Below are positions 15,867 through 25,359 of a DNA stretch of 50,632 nucleotides, one piece after another. Each line of letters starts with the position of its first letter. Positions within the stretch are counted from its first letter, which is position 1. The position numbers were made by a program, and so were the translations under genes. The notes under the pieces are model-generated. The model was not told where the DNA came from. It saw nothing but the letters and a program-made list of their open reading frames with translations, and did not search any database. This stretch comes from CAYXAA01 sp964462985 (lineage in GTDB: Bacteria > Pseudomonadota > Alphaproteobacteria > Rhizobiales > Stappiaceae): assembly GCA_964462985.1 (NCBI GenBank), contig CAYXAA010000033.1:1-50632 (forward strand), in the 5' to 3' direction.

Positions 15867-16232
15867 ATGATCATCAATGTACGCAGGCGGCCACCGCCGA
15901 GCAGCACCATGCCGGGCCGCCAGCAGCGGCGGCGCGCCGCTCGGCTCGCGTGCCGAGCGCGCGTGGTGATCATGACGTTGAAGGGCCCGATGCCGGGCAC
16001 CATCGTCGACCTCAGCGTGACGGGATGCCGGATCCTGTGTCCGGGCCTGCCGCCCCTGGCTCTCAGCTCGAAGCTCAATCTCATCGATCACGGCCTGGAG
16101 CTCCGAGCCGAGCGGCGCTGGCTCAGGGGTGACCTGTCCGGCTGGCGGTTCCTCTTCACGCCGAAGGAGGCTGCGCGCCTCAGCAAGCTTCTGGTCGAGG
16201 GCAACCCTGCCCTCTTAGGCGACGGACGCTAG
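15867..16232 (+). CDS. PilZ-domain protein
   Basis: 121-residue protein with a single PilZ domain, the c-di-GMP receptor fold. The Arg-rich N-terminal switch (GRQQRRRAARLACRARVVI) and the second motif DLSVTGCRI (D/N-x-S-x-x-G) are both present, so c-di-GMP binding is plausible. The C-terminal strand GDLSGWRFLF is also typical. ATG 15867 is used, with a weak GGGGAA upstream. Its stop codon and that of the convergent malate synthase gene share the tetranucleotide CTAG at 16229-16232. A GGDEF-EAL protein occurs at 30.4 kb but is not linked. Confidence 0.82.
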   Translation: MIINVRRRPPPSSTMPGRQQRRRAARLACRARVVIMTLKGPMPGTIVDLSVTGCRILCPGLPPLALSSKLNLIDHGLELRAERRWLRGDLSGWRFLFTPKEAARLSKLLVEGNPALLGDGR

Positions 16233-18406
16233 CCGCGGGCCTTGGCTTCGCGGCGCCGGGCGTGGAGGATCGGCTCGGTGTAGCCCGATGGCTGCTCGCG
16301 GCCCTTGAAGACAAGGTCGCAGGCGGCCTTGAACGCGATCGAGGACTCGTAGTCGGGCGCCATCGGCCGATAGGCTGGATCGCCGGCGTTCTGGCCGTCC
16401 ACCACCTTCGCCATCCGCTTCATCGTCTCCATCAATTGTGCCTCGGTGCAGATGCCGTGACGCAACCAGTTGGCAAGGTGCTGGGAGGAAATCCGAAGGG
16501 TGGCGCGGTCTTCCATCAGCCCGACGTCGTTGATGTCCGGGACCTTGGAGCAGCCGATGCCCTGGTCGACCCAGCGCACAACATATCCGAGGATCCCCTG
16601 CGCATTGTTGTCGAGTTCGGCCTGGATTTCCTGCGCTGTCCAGTTCGGCCGTTCCGCCACCGGAACCGAGAGGATGTCATCCAGGCTGGCGCGATCGCGG
16701 CCCTTCAGCTCCTGCTGGCGGGCCCGGACGTCGACCTGGTGGTAATGCAGCGCGTGCAGGGTTGCCGCCGTCGGCGACGGCACCCAGGCGGTGTTGGCCC
16801 CGGCATTCGGATGCGCGATCTTCTGTTCCAGCATCGCATGCATCAGGTCGGGCATCGCCCACATGCCCTTGCCGATCTGGGCATGACCCGGCAGGCCGCA
16901 AGCCAAGCCGACGTCGACGTTGCGATCCTCATAGGCCTGGATCCAGGCGGCCGACTTCATGTCGCCCTTGCGGATCATCGGCCCGGCCTCCATCGAAGTG
17001 TGGATCTCGTCGCCGGTGCGGTCCAGGAAGCCGGTGTTGATGAAGAACACCCGCGCAGCGGCGGCGCGAATGCACTCCGTCAGATTGACCGTGGTCCGCC
17101 GCTCCTCGTCCATGATACCCATCTTGAGCGTGTTGGCCTGAAGCCCCAACGCCTGCTCGACCCGGGAGAACAGCCGCTCCGCAAAGGCAACCTCGTCGGG
17201 GCCGTGCATCTTCGGCTTGACGATGTAGATCGAACCGGCGCGGCTGTTGCGGCGCAGGCCGCCCCCGCCCGGGCCACCGGTTCCGACGTCGTGCATGGCA
17301 ATTGCCGCCGTCACCATGGCGTCGAGCATGCCCTCCGGGATCTCGTCGCCGTCGCCGCCCAGAACCGCCGGCGTGGTCATCAGGTGGCCGACGTTGCGCA
17401 CCAGCATAAGCGCGCGCCCATGCAGGCGGACCTCGCCGTTGCCGTCGGGGGTCCGGAAGACCCGATCTGGATTGAGCCGGCGCTCAATGGTCTCGCCGCC
17501 CTTGACGAAGGTCTCGCTGAGGTCGCCCTTGATCAGCCCGAGCCAGTTGCGATAGGCGACGACCTTGTCCTCGGCGTCGACGGCGGCGATCGAATCCTCG
17601 CAGTCCATGATCGTAGACAGCGCCGCCTCGAGCACGACATCCGCAATGCCCGCTGCATCGGTGCTGCCGACCGGATGGGTGCGATCGATCACGATTTCCA
17701 GGTGCAGGCCGTTCTTTTCGAGAAGCACCTTGTCGGGCGACGCCGCATCGCCGGCATAACCGACGAACTGGCCGGCCGCAGCGAGGCTGGCCGTTCCGCC
17801 GTGCTTGAGCGCCACCGCCAATGCGCCATCCGCGACCGACAGACCAGCGGCGTCCTCCCAGCGGGCGCCGGAGAGCGGCGCCGCCCGGTCGAGCACATCC
17901 CGGGCATAAGCGATCACCGCCGCCCCACGCTCGGGATCGTAGCCGCCGGGCCGGGGTGCGGAGCCCAGCGCATCGGTGCCGTAGAGCGCGTCGTAGAGCG
18001 AGCCCCAGCGAGCGTTGGCGGCATTGAGGGCATAGCGTGCGTTCATGACCGGGACGACGAGCTGCGGCCCGGCCACGGCCGCGATCTCCGGATCGACGTT
18101 GGCGGTTGTCACGGTGAAGGGCTCACCTTCGGCAACGAGATAGCCGATCTCCTCGAGGAAGCGCCTGTAGGCGCCAAGGTCGACCGGGCCGGGGTTGGCG
18201 CGGTGCCAGGCATCGATCTCGGCCTGCAGCGCGTCGCGTCGGGCCAGCAGGGCCCGGTTCTCCGGCCCGAGGTCTCGCACGATCGCAGCCAGCCCTTGCC
18301 AGAATGCATCGGCAGCGACACCCGTGCCGGGCAGCACCTGCCCGTCGACAAACTCCTTCAGCACGCGGGCCACTTTCAGGCCAGCGATCTCGACCCGATC
18401 CTCCAT
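16229..18406 (-). CDS. glcB: Malate synthase G
   Basis: 725 residues, matching malate synthase G (about 723 in E. coli). It condenses glyoxylate and acetyl-CoA to malate in the glyoxylate cycle and in glycolate use. Characteristic segments include MDCEDSIAAVDAEDKVVAYRNWLGLIKG, GRALMLVRNVGHLMTTPAV, IMDEERRTTVNL, FINTGFLDRTGDEIHTSMEAGPM, NVDVGLACGLPGHAQIGKGMWAMPD and GANTAWVPSPTAATLHALHYH. ATG 18406 follows GGAAGGAAG, a good ribosome site. Isocitrate lyase is not adjacent, which is usual for glcB. A small palindrome at 18507-18519 lies in the upstream region shared with the EamA gene. It is cytoplasmic. Confidence 0.95.
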   Translation of the reverse strand: MEDRVEIAGLKVARVLKEFVDGQVLPGTGVAADAFWQGLAAIVRDLGPENRALLARRDALQAEIDAWHRANPGPVDLGAYRRFLEEIGYLVAEGEPFTVTTANVDPEIAAVAGPQLVVPVMNARYALNAANARWGSLYDALYGTDALGSAPRPGGYDPERGAAVIAYARDVLDRAAPLSGARWEDAAGLSVADGALAVALKHGGTASLAAAGQFVGYAGDAASPDKVLLEKNGLHLEIVIDRTHPVGSTDAAGIADVVLEAALSTIMDCEDSIAAVDAEDKVVAYRNWLGLIKGDLSETFVKGGETIERRLNPDRVFRTPDGNGEVRLHGRALMLVRNVGHLMTTPAVLGGDGDEIPEGMLDAMVTAAIAMHDVGTGGPGGGGLRRNSRAGSIYIVKPKMHGPDEVAFAERLFSRVEQALGLQANTLKMGIMDEERRTTVNLTECIRAAAARVFFINTGFLDRTGDEIHTSMEAGPMIRKGDMKSAAWIQAYEDRNVDVGLACGLPGHAQIGKGMWAMPDLMHAMLEQKIAHPNAGANTAWVPSPTAATLHALHYHQVDVRARQQELKGRDRASLDDILSVPVAERPNWTAQEIQAELDNNAQGILGYVVRWVDQGIGCSKVPDINDVGLMEDRATLRISSQHLANWLRHGICTEAQLMETMKRMAKVVDGQNAGDPAYRPMAPDYESSIAFKAACDLVFKGREQPSGYTEPILHARRREAKARG

Positions 18407-18506
18407 GCCGTCTTCCTTCCCGAACCTGCCGGATGTCGATGATACGGCGCTCAAGTTCCCAGATCGCAGCATTCGGCGTCAATCGAACAACAATGCCTAG
18501 AACCTG

Positions 18507-18519
18507 TTCCGCAGCGGAA
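18507..18519. promoter_or_regulatory. Palindrome in the glcB / EamA divergent region
   Basis: TTCCGC-A-GCGGAA has perfect 6-bp arms, about 100 bases upstream of glcB and 140 upstream of the EamA gene. It is a possible operator for control of malate synthase by carbon source. The cognate regulator is unknown. Confidence 0.35.
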
Positions 18520-18658
18520 ATAATGCGCAGCTGTGCGTCCGGCGCAGGGCTGCTCAGCAGGCCGGCTGCTGGATTCCTTGGCACGAGGCGATATTTTGGG
18601 CATAGGTTCGCCGAACTCCGTCCCGGCATCGACATCTCCCCCGAAAGGCAACCGTGGA

Positions 18659-19585
18659 ATGACAGTAGGCGCTCCCGCCATCGCGTCCGGACTTTATTCT
18701 CGTCCCATCCTCCTGCTGACGCTTACGGCTCTGTTCTGGGCAGGCAACACCATCGCCGGCCGGGTTGCCATCGGCGAGGTGTCGCCGATGGCGGTCGTTT
18801 TCCTGCGCTGGGTGTTTGTCTGCATCCTGCTGCTGGCGTTCTACTGGCGCCAGATGCGCGAGCACTGGCCGGTGCTGCGCCGCCACTGGCTGCAACTGAC
18901 GCTGATGGCCAGCTTCGGGTTTACCGCCTTCAACTCGCTGTTCTACGTTGCCGCCCATTCGACGACGGCCATCAATCTCGGCATCATCCAGGGGTCGATG
19001 CCGGTCTTCGTGCTGGTCGGCTCGATCGTCTACCTGCGGGCGAAGGTCGCGGCGTTGCAGGCGCTCGGCGTTGCGCTGACGCTGCTCGGCGTGGTGATGA
19101 TTGCGGTTCAGGGTGAGCTTGGCCGCCTGGCCGAACTCCAGATCAATCCCGGCGACGGCATGATGATCCTCGCTTGCGTGTTCTACGCCGCGTATGCCGT
19201 GACGCTGCGGAACCGGCCCAAAGTTCCCGGAATCGTGTTCTTCACCGCGCTGTCGGTGGTCGCGATGCTGACATCCCTGCCGGCGGTCCTGGTTGAGATT
19301 GCCCAGGGAACGGTGCTGTGGCCGCGCTCCGCCGAGGGCTGGCTGATTGTCGGCTATATCGCCGTCTTCCCCTCGTTCCTCGCCCAACTCTTCTTCATGC
19401 GCGGCATCGAACTGATCGGTCCGGAGCGCTCCGGCGTCTTCATCAACCTGGTGCCGATCTTTGCCGCGATCCTGGCCGTGGTCCTGCTGTCGGAGCCGTT
19501 CCACCTCTATCACGGTCTCGCGCTCGCCCTGGTGCTGGGCGGCATCTGGCTGTCCGAGCGGGGACCGGCCCGGGTCAAGGACTGA
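18659..19585 (+). CDS. EamA-family (DMT) transporter
   Basis: 308-residue membrane protein with about ten hydrophobic segments arranged as two EamA domains. Family features include TALFWAGNTIAGRVAIGEVSPMAVVFLRW at the start and SVFINLVPIFAAILAVVLLSEPFHLYHGLALALVLGGIWLSE-like helices at the end (here GVFINLVPIF... LGGIWLSE). Members of the drug/metabolite transporter superfamily export amino acids, metabolites or drugs; the substrate here is unknown. ATG 18659 has AAGG upstream; the longer frame from 18533 has no membrane features. It is divergent from glcB and 79 bases upstream of the antiporter gene in the same direction. Confidence 0.85.
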   Translation: MTVGAPAIASGLYSRPILLLTLTALFWAGNTIAGRVAIGEVSPMAVVFLRWVFVCILLLAFYWRQMREHWPVLRRHWLQLTLMASFGFTAFNSLFYVAAHSTTAINLGIIQGSMPVFVLVGSIVYLRAKVAALQALGVALTLLGVVMIAVQGELGRLAELQINPGDGMMILACVFYAAYAVTLRNRPKVPGIVFFTALSVVAMLTSLPAVLVEIAQGTVLWPRSAEGWLIVGYIAVFPSFLAQLFFMRGIELIGPERSGVFINLVPIFAAILAVVLLSEPFHLYHGLALALVLGGIWLSERGPARVKD

Positions 19586-19664
19586 TCCGCCGCGCGACGA
19601 ATCGCCTGCGCTGCGCTAGCAACTTTGTCTTGCCTTCTCCATATTCCCGACTGAAGACGGTGAC

Positions 19665-22223
19665 ATGGAAACACCTCTGGTCGTGTCCGGCATTGCCGGC
19701 CTGCTCGTCATCATCAGCCTGATCCAGCCGCTGGCGCGGCGCCTGGGCCTTGCGCCCTCCGTCCTGCTGGCGGTGGTCGGGATCGGGATTGGCGCGCTCG
19801 CGGCGCATCTGCTCTTCAGGACCCACACCGACACCTTCAACGAGATCGCCCGGCTGTTCGTCTATTTGCCGCTGGATTCCGAGGCGATCCTCTACACGTT
19901 CCTGCCGCTGCTCCTGTTCCAGACCACGCTGACGCTGGACGTGCGCCGGATGGCGGAGGATGCCGGCGTCATCTTCGTGCTCGCGGTCGTTGCCGTCCTT
20001 GTTGCGACAGCGGTGATCGGGCTGGCACTTTACCCGCTCGCCGGCGTGTCGCTGGTCGCCTGCCTGATCCTCGGCGCCATCGTTGCCACCACCGATCCCG
20101 TGGCCGTGGTGGCGATCTTCCGCGACATCGGCGCCCCCGCGCGGCTGTCGCGTCTGGTCGAGGGCGAGAGCCTGCTCAACGACGCCGCCGCGATCGCGCT
20201 CTTCGTCGTGCTGCTCGGACTGCTGACCGGCACCAACTCGGCCCATCTCGGTCTCGTCGCCGCCGCCTTCGTGGAAAATTTCACCGGCGGCGTCCTGGTC
20301 GGCTATGTCGGCGCGCTCGCCATGGTCGCCCTGCTGCCGCTTGTGCGCGACTTCCGGCTCGCGCAGGTCACGCTGAGCGTCGCCCTGCCCTATCTCGTCT
20401 ATGTGATCGCCGAGCAGGTTGTGGGTGTTTCCGGCGTCGTTGGCGTCGTCGCCGCCGGCGTCGTCATCAACCTCAACGGCCAGTCCCGGGTCACGCCCGA
20501 CGACTGGACCTATCTGCAGGACATCTGGGAGCAGATTGCGTTCTGGGCCTCGTCTCTGATCTTCGTGCTGGCCTCCATCCTGGTGCCCAAGCTGCTGGTT
20601 GACGTCGGGTGGCACGACCTGCTGCTGCTGGTGACCCTGATCGCGGCGGCGCTGGTGGCGCGGGCGGCGGTGCTTTACCTGCTGCTGCCCTGCCTCAGTG
20701 CGCTCAAATTCGGCCATGCCGTCAGCACACCGTTCAAGACCGTGATCCTGTGGGGCGGAATGCGCGGCGCGGTGACGCTGACGCTGGCCCTCGGCGTTAC
20801 GGAACATGACCTGATCAGCCCCGACGTGCAGCGCTTCATTGCCGTTCTTGCAACCGGCTTCGTGCTGTTCACGCTCCTCGTTTACGGCACGACGCTGAAG
20901 CCGCTGATCAGGCTGCTCAAGCTCGATCAGCTGTCGCCGATCGACTCGGCCCTGCGCAATCAGGTGCTGGCGCTGGCGCTGGAGGACGTGCGCGAGGGAA
21001 CGGTGCAGGCCGCCGCGGCCTATCGCATCGCGCCGACACTCGTCGAACACGTTACCGGTCCTTACCGGCAGCGGGCCGAAGCCGCGGCTCAGGCGAATGA
21101 GCTGGCGCAAGACATTCTCGATCGCGACCGCATCACCCTCGGCCTCGTCGCGATCGCCAATCACGAGCGTGAGCTCATTCTCCGGCATTTCCGCGAGCGT
21201 ACCGTCTCGACGCAGACGGTCGAAATCCTGCTCGCCAACGTTGGACGGATCGCCGACCGGGCGCGCGCCGGAGGCCGCGTCGAGTACAATCGCGCCGCCC
21301 GCGCCATCCTGAAGTTCTCCTGGGTGTTCCGCCTCGCCCAGACCGTGCAGCGCCGGCTGAAATACGACGGCTGGCTTGCCCGCCGGCTCGCCGACCGCTA
21401 CGAGATGCTCCTCCTCAGCCGTATCGTGCTCGACGAACTGATCGCCTTCGTGCCGCAGAAGATCGCGCCCTTGCTCGGCGAACGGGTCGCCGAGATCCTG
21501 GAAGACATCCTCGTCCAGCGACGCGACGCCACGGTGGTGGCCTTCGACGCGCTCAGGCTGCAGTATCCCGACTATGCCGACAAGCTGGAGCAGCGCTTCC
21601 TGAAGCGGACCGCGCTTCGTCTCGAGGAGACGACCTATCGCGCGCTGCTGCAGCAGAACCTGATCGGCTCCGAGCTCTATTCCGATCTGCAGCAGACCGT
21701 CAGCCGCAACCGCCTCGCCGCCGACCGGCGGCCTAAGCTCGACCTCGGCCTCAAGACCGAAGCGCTGGTGGCGAAGCTGCCGCTGTTTTCCGCCCTGCCC
21801 CCGGATCGCATCCGCGCCATTGCCCAGTTGATGCGACCACGCTTCGCGGTGCCCGGCGAGCGGCTGATCCGCAAGGGTCAGCGGGGCGATGCCGCCTATT
21901 TCATCTCCTCCGGCGCGGTGGAGGTGAAGGCAGAGGAAAGTCGGATTACGCTCGGGCGCGGCGAGGTCTTCGGCGAGATCGCGCTCCTGACCGGCAGCCG
22001 GCGCACCGCCGACGTCACTGCACTCGGCTATTGCCAACTCCTCGTGCTGTCGACCGGCGACTTCCAGGCCCTGATGGCGAAGGACCCGGAGATCCGCAGT
22101 CACATCGACGCGGTCGCAAAGGACAGGCTGGCGATGAACCTCAAGGCCACCGAGACGTCGGTCCCGCACGAACCGGAAACACCGGAACAACCGGCGGAGA
22201 GCCGGGCGATGGATGCGTCCTGA
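19665..22223 (+). CDS. CPA1-family Na+/H+ antiporter with C-terminal cyclic-nucleotide-binding domain
   Basis: 852 residues. The N-terminal half (about 1-420) has some twelve transmembrane segments with CPA1 hallmarks: LPLLLFQTTL, GAIVATTDPVAVVAIFRDIGAP, EGESLLNDAAAIALF (the Asn-Asp ion-binding pair) and WGGMRGAVTLTLAL. A long cytoplasmic region (about 420-690) is mostly helical with Glu/Arg-rich segments. The C-terminus (about 700-820) is a cNMP-binding domain (LPLFSALPPDRIRAIA, GERLIRKGQRGDAAYFISSGAVEV, GRGEVFGEIALLTGSRRTADVTAL). The PBC signature GEIALLT...RTADV is intact, so nucleotide binding is plausible. Likely role: pH, sodium or osmotic homeostasis gated by a cyclic nucleotide. The architecture recalls plant SOS1. 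Confidence 0.88.
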   Translation: METPLVVSGIAGLLVIISLIQPLARRLGLAPSVLLAVVGIGIGALAAHLLFRTHTDTFNEIARLFVYLPLDSEAILYTFLPLLLFQTTLTLDVRRMAEDAGVIFVLAVVAVLVATAVIGLALYPLAGVSLVACLILGAIVATTDPVAVVAIFRDIGAPARLSRLVEGESLLNDAAAIALFVVLLGLLTGTNSAHLGLVAAAFVENFTGGVLVGYVGALAMVALLPLVRDFRLAQVTLSVALPYLVYVIAEQVVGVSGVVGVVAAGVVINLNGQSRVTPDDWTYLQDIWEQIAFWASSLIFVLASILVPKLLVDVGWHDLLLLVTLIAAALVARAAVLYLLLPCLSALKFGHAVSTPFKTVILWGGMRGAVTLTLALGVTEHDLISPDVQRFIAVLATGFVLFTLLVYGTTLKPLIRLLKLDQLSPIDSALRNQVLALALEDVREGTVQAAAAYRIAPTLVEHVTGPYRQRAEAAAQANELAQDILDRDRITLGLVAIANHERELILRHFRERTVSTQTVEILLANVGRIADRARAGGRVEYNRAARAILKFSWVFRLAQTVQRRLKYDGWLARRLADRYEMLLLSRIVLDELIAFVPQKIAPLLGERVAEILEDILVQRRDATVVAFDALRLQYPDYADKLEQRFLKRTALRLEETTYRALLQQNLIGSELYSDLQQTVSRNRLAADRRPKLDLGLKTEALVAKLPLFSALPPDRIRAIAQLMRPRFAVPGERLIRKGQRGDAAYFISSGAVEVKAEESRITLGRGEVFGEIALLTGSRRTADVTALGYCQLLVLSTGDFQALMAKDPEIRSHIDAVAKDRLAMNLKATETSVPHEPETPEQPAESRAMDAS

Positions 22224-22252
22224 TCGCTGCGGTTGCCGCGAAATCCTCGCCC

Positions 22253-22304
22253 GTCATCCGGGGTGCCGCGCCTCGACGGCCGCGCTGGCCCCGGGAGGAA
22301 TGAC
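22253..22304. terminator. Imperfect hairpin between convergent antiporter and LuxO-like genes
   Basis: GTCATCCGGGG near 22253 pairs imperfectly with CCCCGGGAGGAATGAC ending at 22304, with inner GGCCGCG-type pairing. It spans the short gap between the stops at 22223 and 22307. It resembles the GTCATCC...GGATGAC element at 8009-8038. Confidence 0.45.
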
Positions 22305-22306
22305 CC

Positions 22307-23755
<1,449 letters not shown>

Positions 23756-24364
23756 TCCCTCGCTTGTCCACCCCTAGATCGCCAGACCCCGAACCGCAGC
23801 CGGTTGAGGGTCCACAAGCTGATCGATTACAGATCCTCGAGCGCAACTCTTGCGCCGGCGGGACGCAAGTTGCTCCAGTGTCTCTGGCGGCGCATCGGTT
23901 GGTCAGCCGTTCCGCGACCCCGCCAGGTCGGAACGCCGGTGGCCACCGCTTTCCATCCTAGAGCAGAAGGCGCCTGCGGGCGAGCCCATCGTGGGACCGT
24001 CAAAACCCTGATGCTGCGGCCTTCGAACGCCGCCTGCAAACGCCGGAATGCAAGACGGGCAGCCCGACCGGCGCGGCCCGGGAGCGCGCCGGCATCATGG
24101 CCCCGGGGATTGCTCCGGCGCGAAGGACGACAGGAATGCGGATGCCCTCACGTCGGTGCCAATCGGCGCACATCGCGAGGCGCGACGCTTCAGACGTGTT
24201 CGGCTTTGCCCGTCACCCGACAGGGCCGGACCTTCGGCATCCGGCTCCCTTCTCGTCGGGGCACGCCCAAGGACGACCGAAAAAGCACACCCAAAGCGCT
24301 ACACTGGTACCGTTGCGTTGACGATCGCATCCTTCCAAAAAGGGGGGATGCGGACGGAGATGCG
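23756..24364. other. 609-base region between LuxO-like and LysR genes
   Basis: No convincing gene is visible; open frames here lack ribosome sites and domains. About 90 bases upstream of the LuxO-like start is a bulged hairpin (23843-23873): GCAAC-(tc)-TTGCG pairs with CGCAA-GTTGC across a nine-base loop. I looked for a TGGCAC-N5-TTGC sigma-54 promoter on both strands and saw none with correct spacing. The last 100 bases hold the LysR promoter, ending in GGAG just before its start. Confidence 0.5.
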
Positions 24365-25291
24365 GTGTTGAGCGGGCTGCCCCCTATCGATGTGACAGAC
24401 CTCAAGGTTCTGGTTGCGCTGGCCGATGCACGGCATTTTGCCAAGGCCGCGGAAGCCTGCCACCTGTCGCAGCCGGCGCTTTCCGCCCGTATCCGGCGGA
24501 TGGAGCAGGCACTGCAGACGCCGCTGGTGGAGCGGGGGCGCCGCTTTCTCGGCTTCACGGTGGCCGGAGAGCGCGTTCTGGCCAGGGCGCGGCAAATGCT
24601 TGCCGACCTGCACGGCCTGGTCCAGGACGCGCATACGCCGGACCGGCTGTCCGGGCGGCTGCGGCTCGGGGTGATCCCGACCGCCACGCCGCTTGCCGGC
24701 CGCCTCGCCGCGCTGCTTGACGCGGCGCAGCCGGAGATCCGATTCGAGGTCTACAGCCTGTCGTCGCGCCAGATCGAGCGCGGCCTGATCGACTTTACGC
24801 TCGAGGCCGGCCTCACCTATCTCGATGATGAACCCGTCGCCGAGGCGCGGACCCTGCCGCTCCTCGTCGAACGCTATTGTCTCGTCGGCATGCCCGCGGA
24901 GATCGGACCTGCCGATATCCCTCTGACGTGGAGCGAGATCGGTGACCGCCGGCTCGGCCTGCTCACACGGGACATGCAGAACCGCCGCATTGTCGACCGC
25001 GCCCTTGCGGCCGCAGGGCTGGCGCCGCCGGTGGCGTTTGAATCCAACAGCGTGCTTGCCCTGCTGTCACGGGCCCGCGCCGGCGGCCTCGGCGTGATCC
25101 TGCCGCGGCTGGTCGTCGATGCGGCCGGGCTCGAAGGGCTCGCCGCCCGCAACCTGTCCGACGGCAACCGGCCGCAGATCGGACTCGTCGCCCCGCGGCG
25201 CGACCCGCTGCTGCCGCTGACGGCTGCGCTATGGTCCTGTGCCACCACCCTGGCCGCGGCGGAGGGCCTTGGGTTTGATCCATCCGGCTGA
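24365..25291 (+). CDS. LysR-family regulator of the formate dehydrogenase genes
   Basis: 308-residue LysR protein: helix-turn-helix in DLKVLVALADARHFAKAAEACHLSQPALSARIRRMEQ, then the effector-binding domain (RLSGRLRLGVIPTATPLAGRLAALLD). No ATG fits; GTG 24365 (GGAG six bases upstream) or TTG 24368 is the probable start, and the frame upstream is an open but non-coding extension. It lies 68 bases before and in the same direction as the formate dehydrogenase genes. Similar LysR genes (FdsR) precede formate dehydrogenase operons in other proteobacteria. Formate or pathway-linked control is therefore likely but inferred. Confidence 0.85.
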   Translation: MLSGLPPIDVTDLKVLVALADARHFAKAAEACHLSQPALSARIRRMEQALQTPLVERGRRFLGFTVAGERVLARARQMLADLHGLVQDAHTPDRLSGRLRLGVIPTATPLAGRLAALLDAAQPEIRFEVYSLSSRQIERGLIDFTLEAGLTYLDDEPVAEARTLPLLVERYCLVGMPAEIGPADIPLTWSEIGDRRLGLLTRDMQNRRIVDRALAAAGLAPPVAFESNSVLALLSRARAGGLGVILPRLVVDAAGLEGLAARNLSDGNRPQIGLVAPRRDPLLPLTAALWSCATTLAAAEGLGFDPSG

Positions 25292-25359
25292 TCGTGCGAT
25301 CGGCAGCCGCGATTTGCCTTGCCGGCGCCACGCCGTATTTGTGAGATAACGAGGAAGAC

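Noticed and set aside
16262..18442. 726-codon plus-strand frame opposite malate synthase
   Set aside because: It is antisense to an unmistakable malate synthase G gene and has no family features.
19575..22190. 871-codon reverse-strand frame under the antiporter gene
   Set aside because: Composition is Gln/Arg/Asp/Gly-rich as expected from the antisense of GC-rich coding DNA, with no recognisable domain, while the plus strand encodes a clear antiporter.
23756..24364. Possible qrr-like RNA with a sigma-54 promoter beside the LuxO-like gene
   Set aside because: I searched both strands for GG-N10-GC promoters with TGGCAC/TTGC-like ends and found none with correct spacing.
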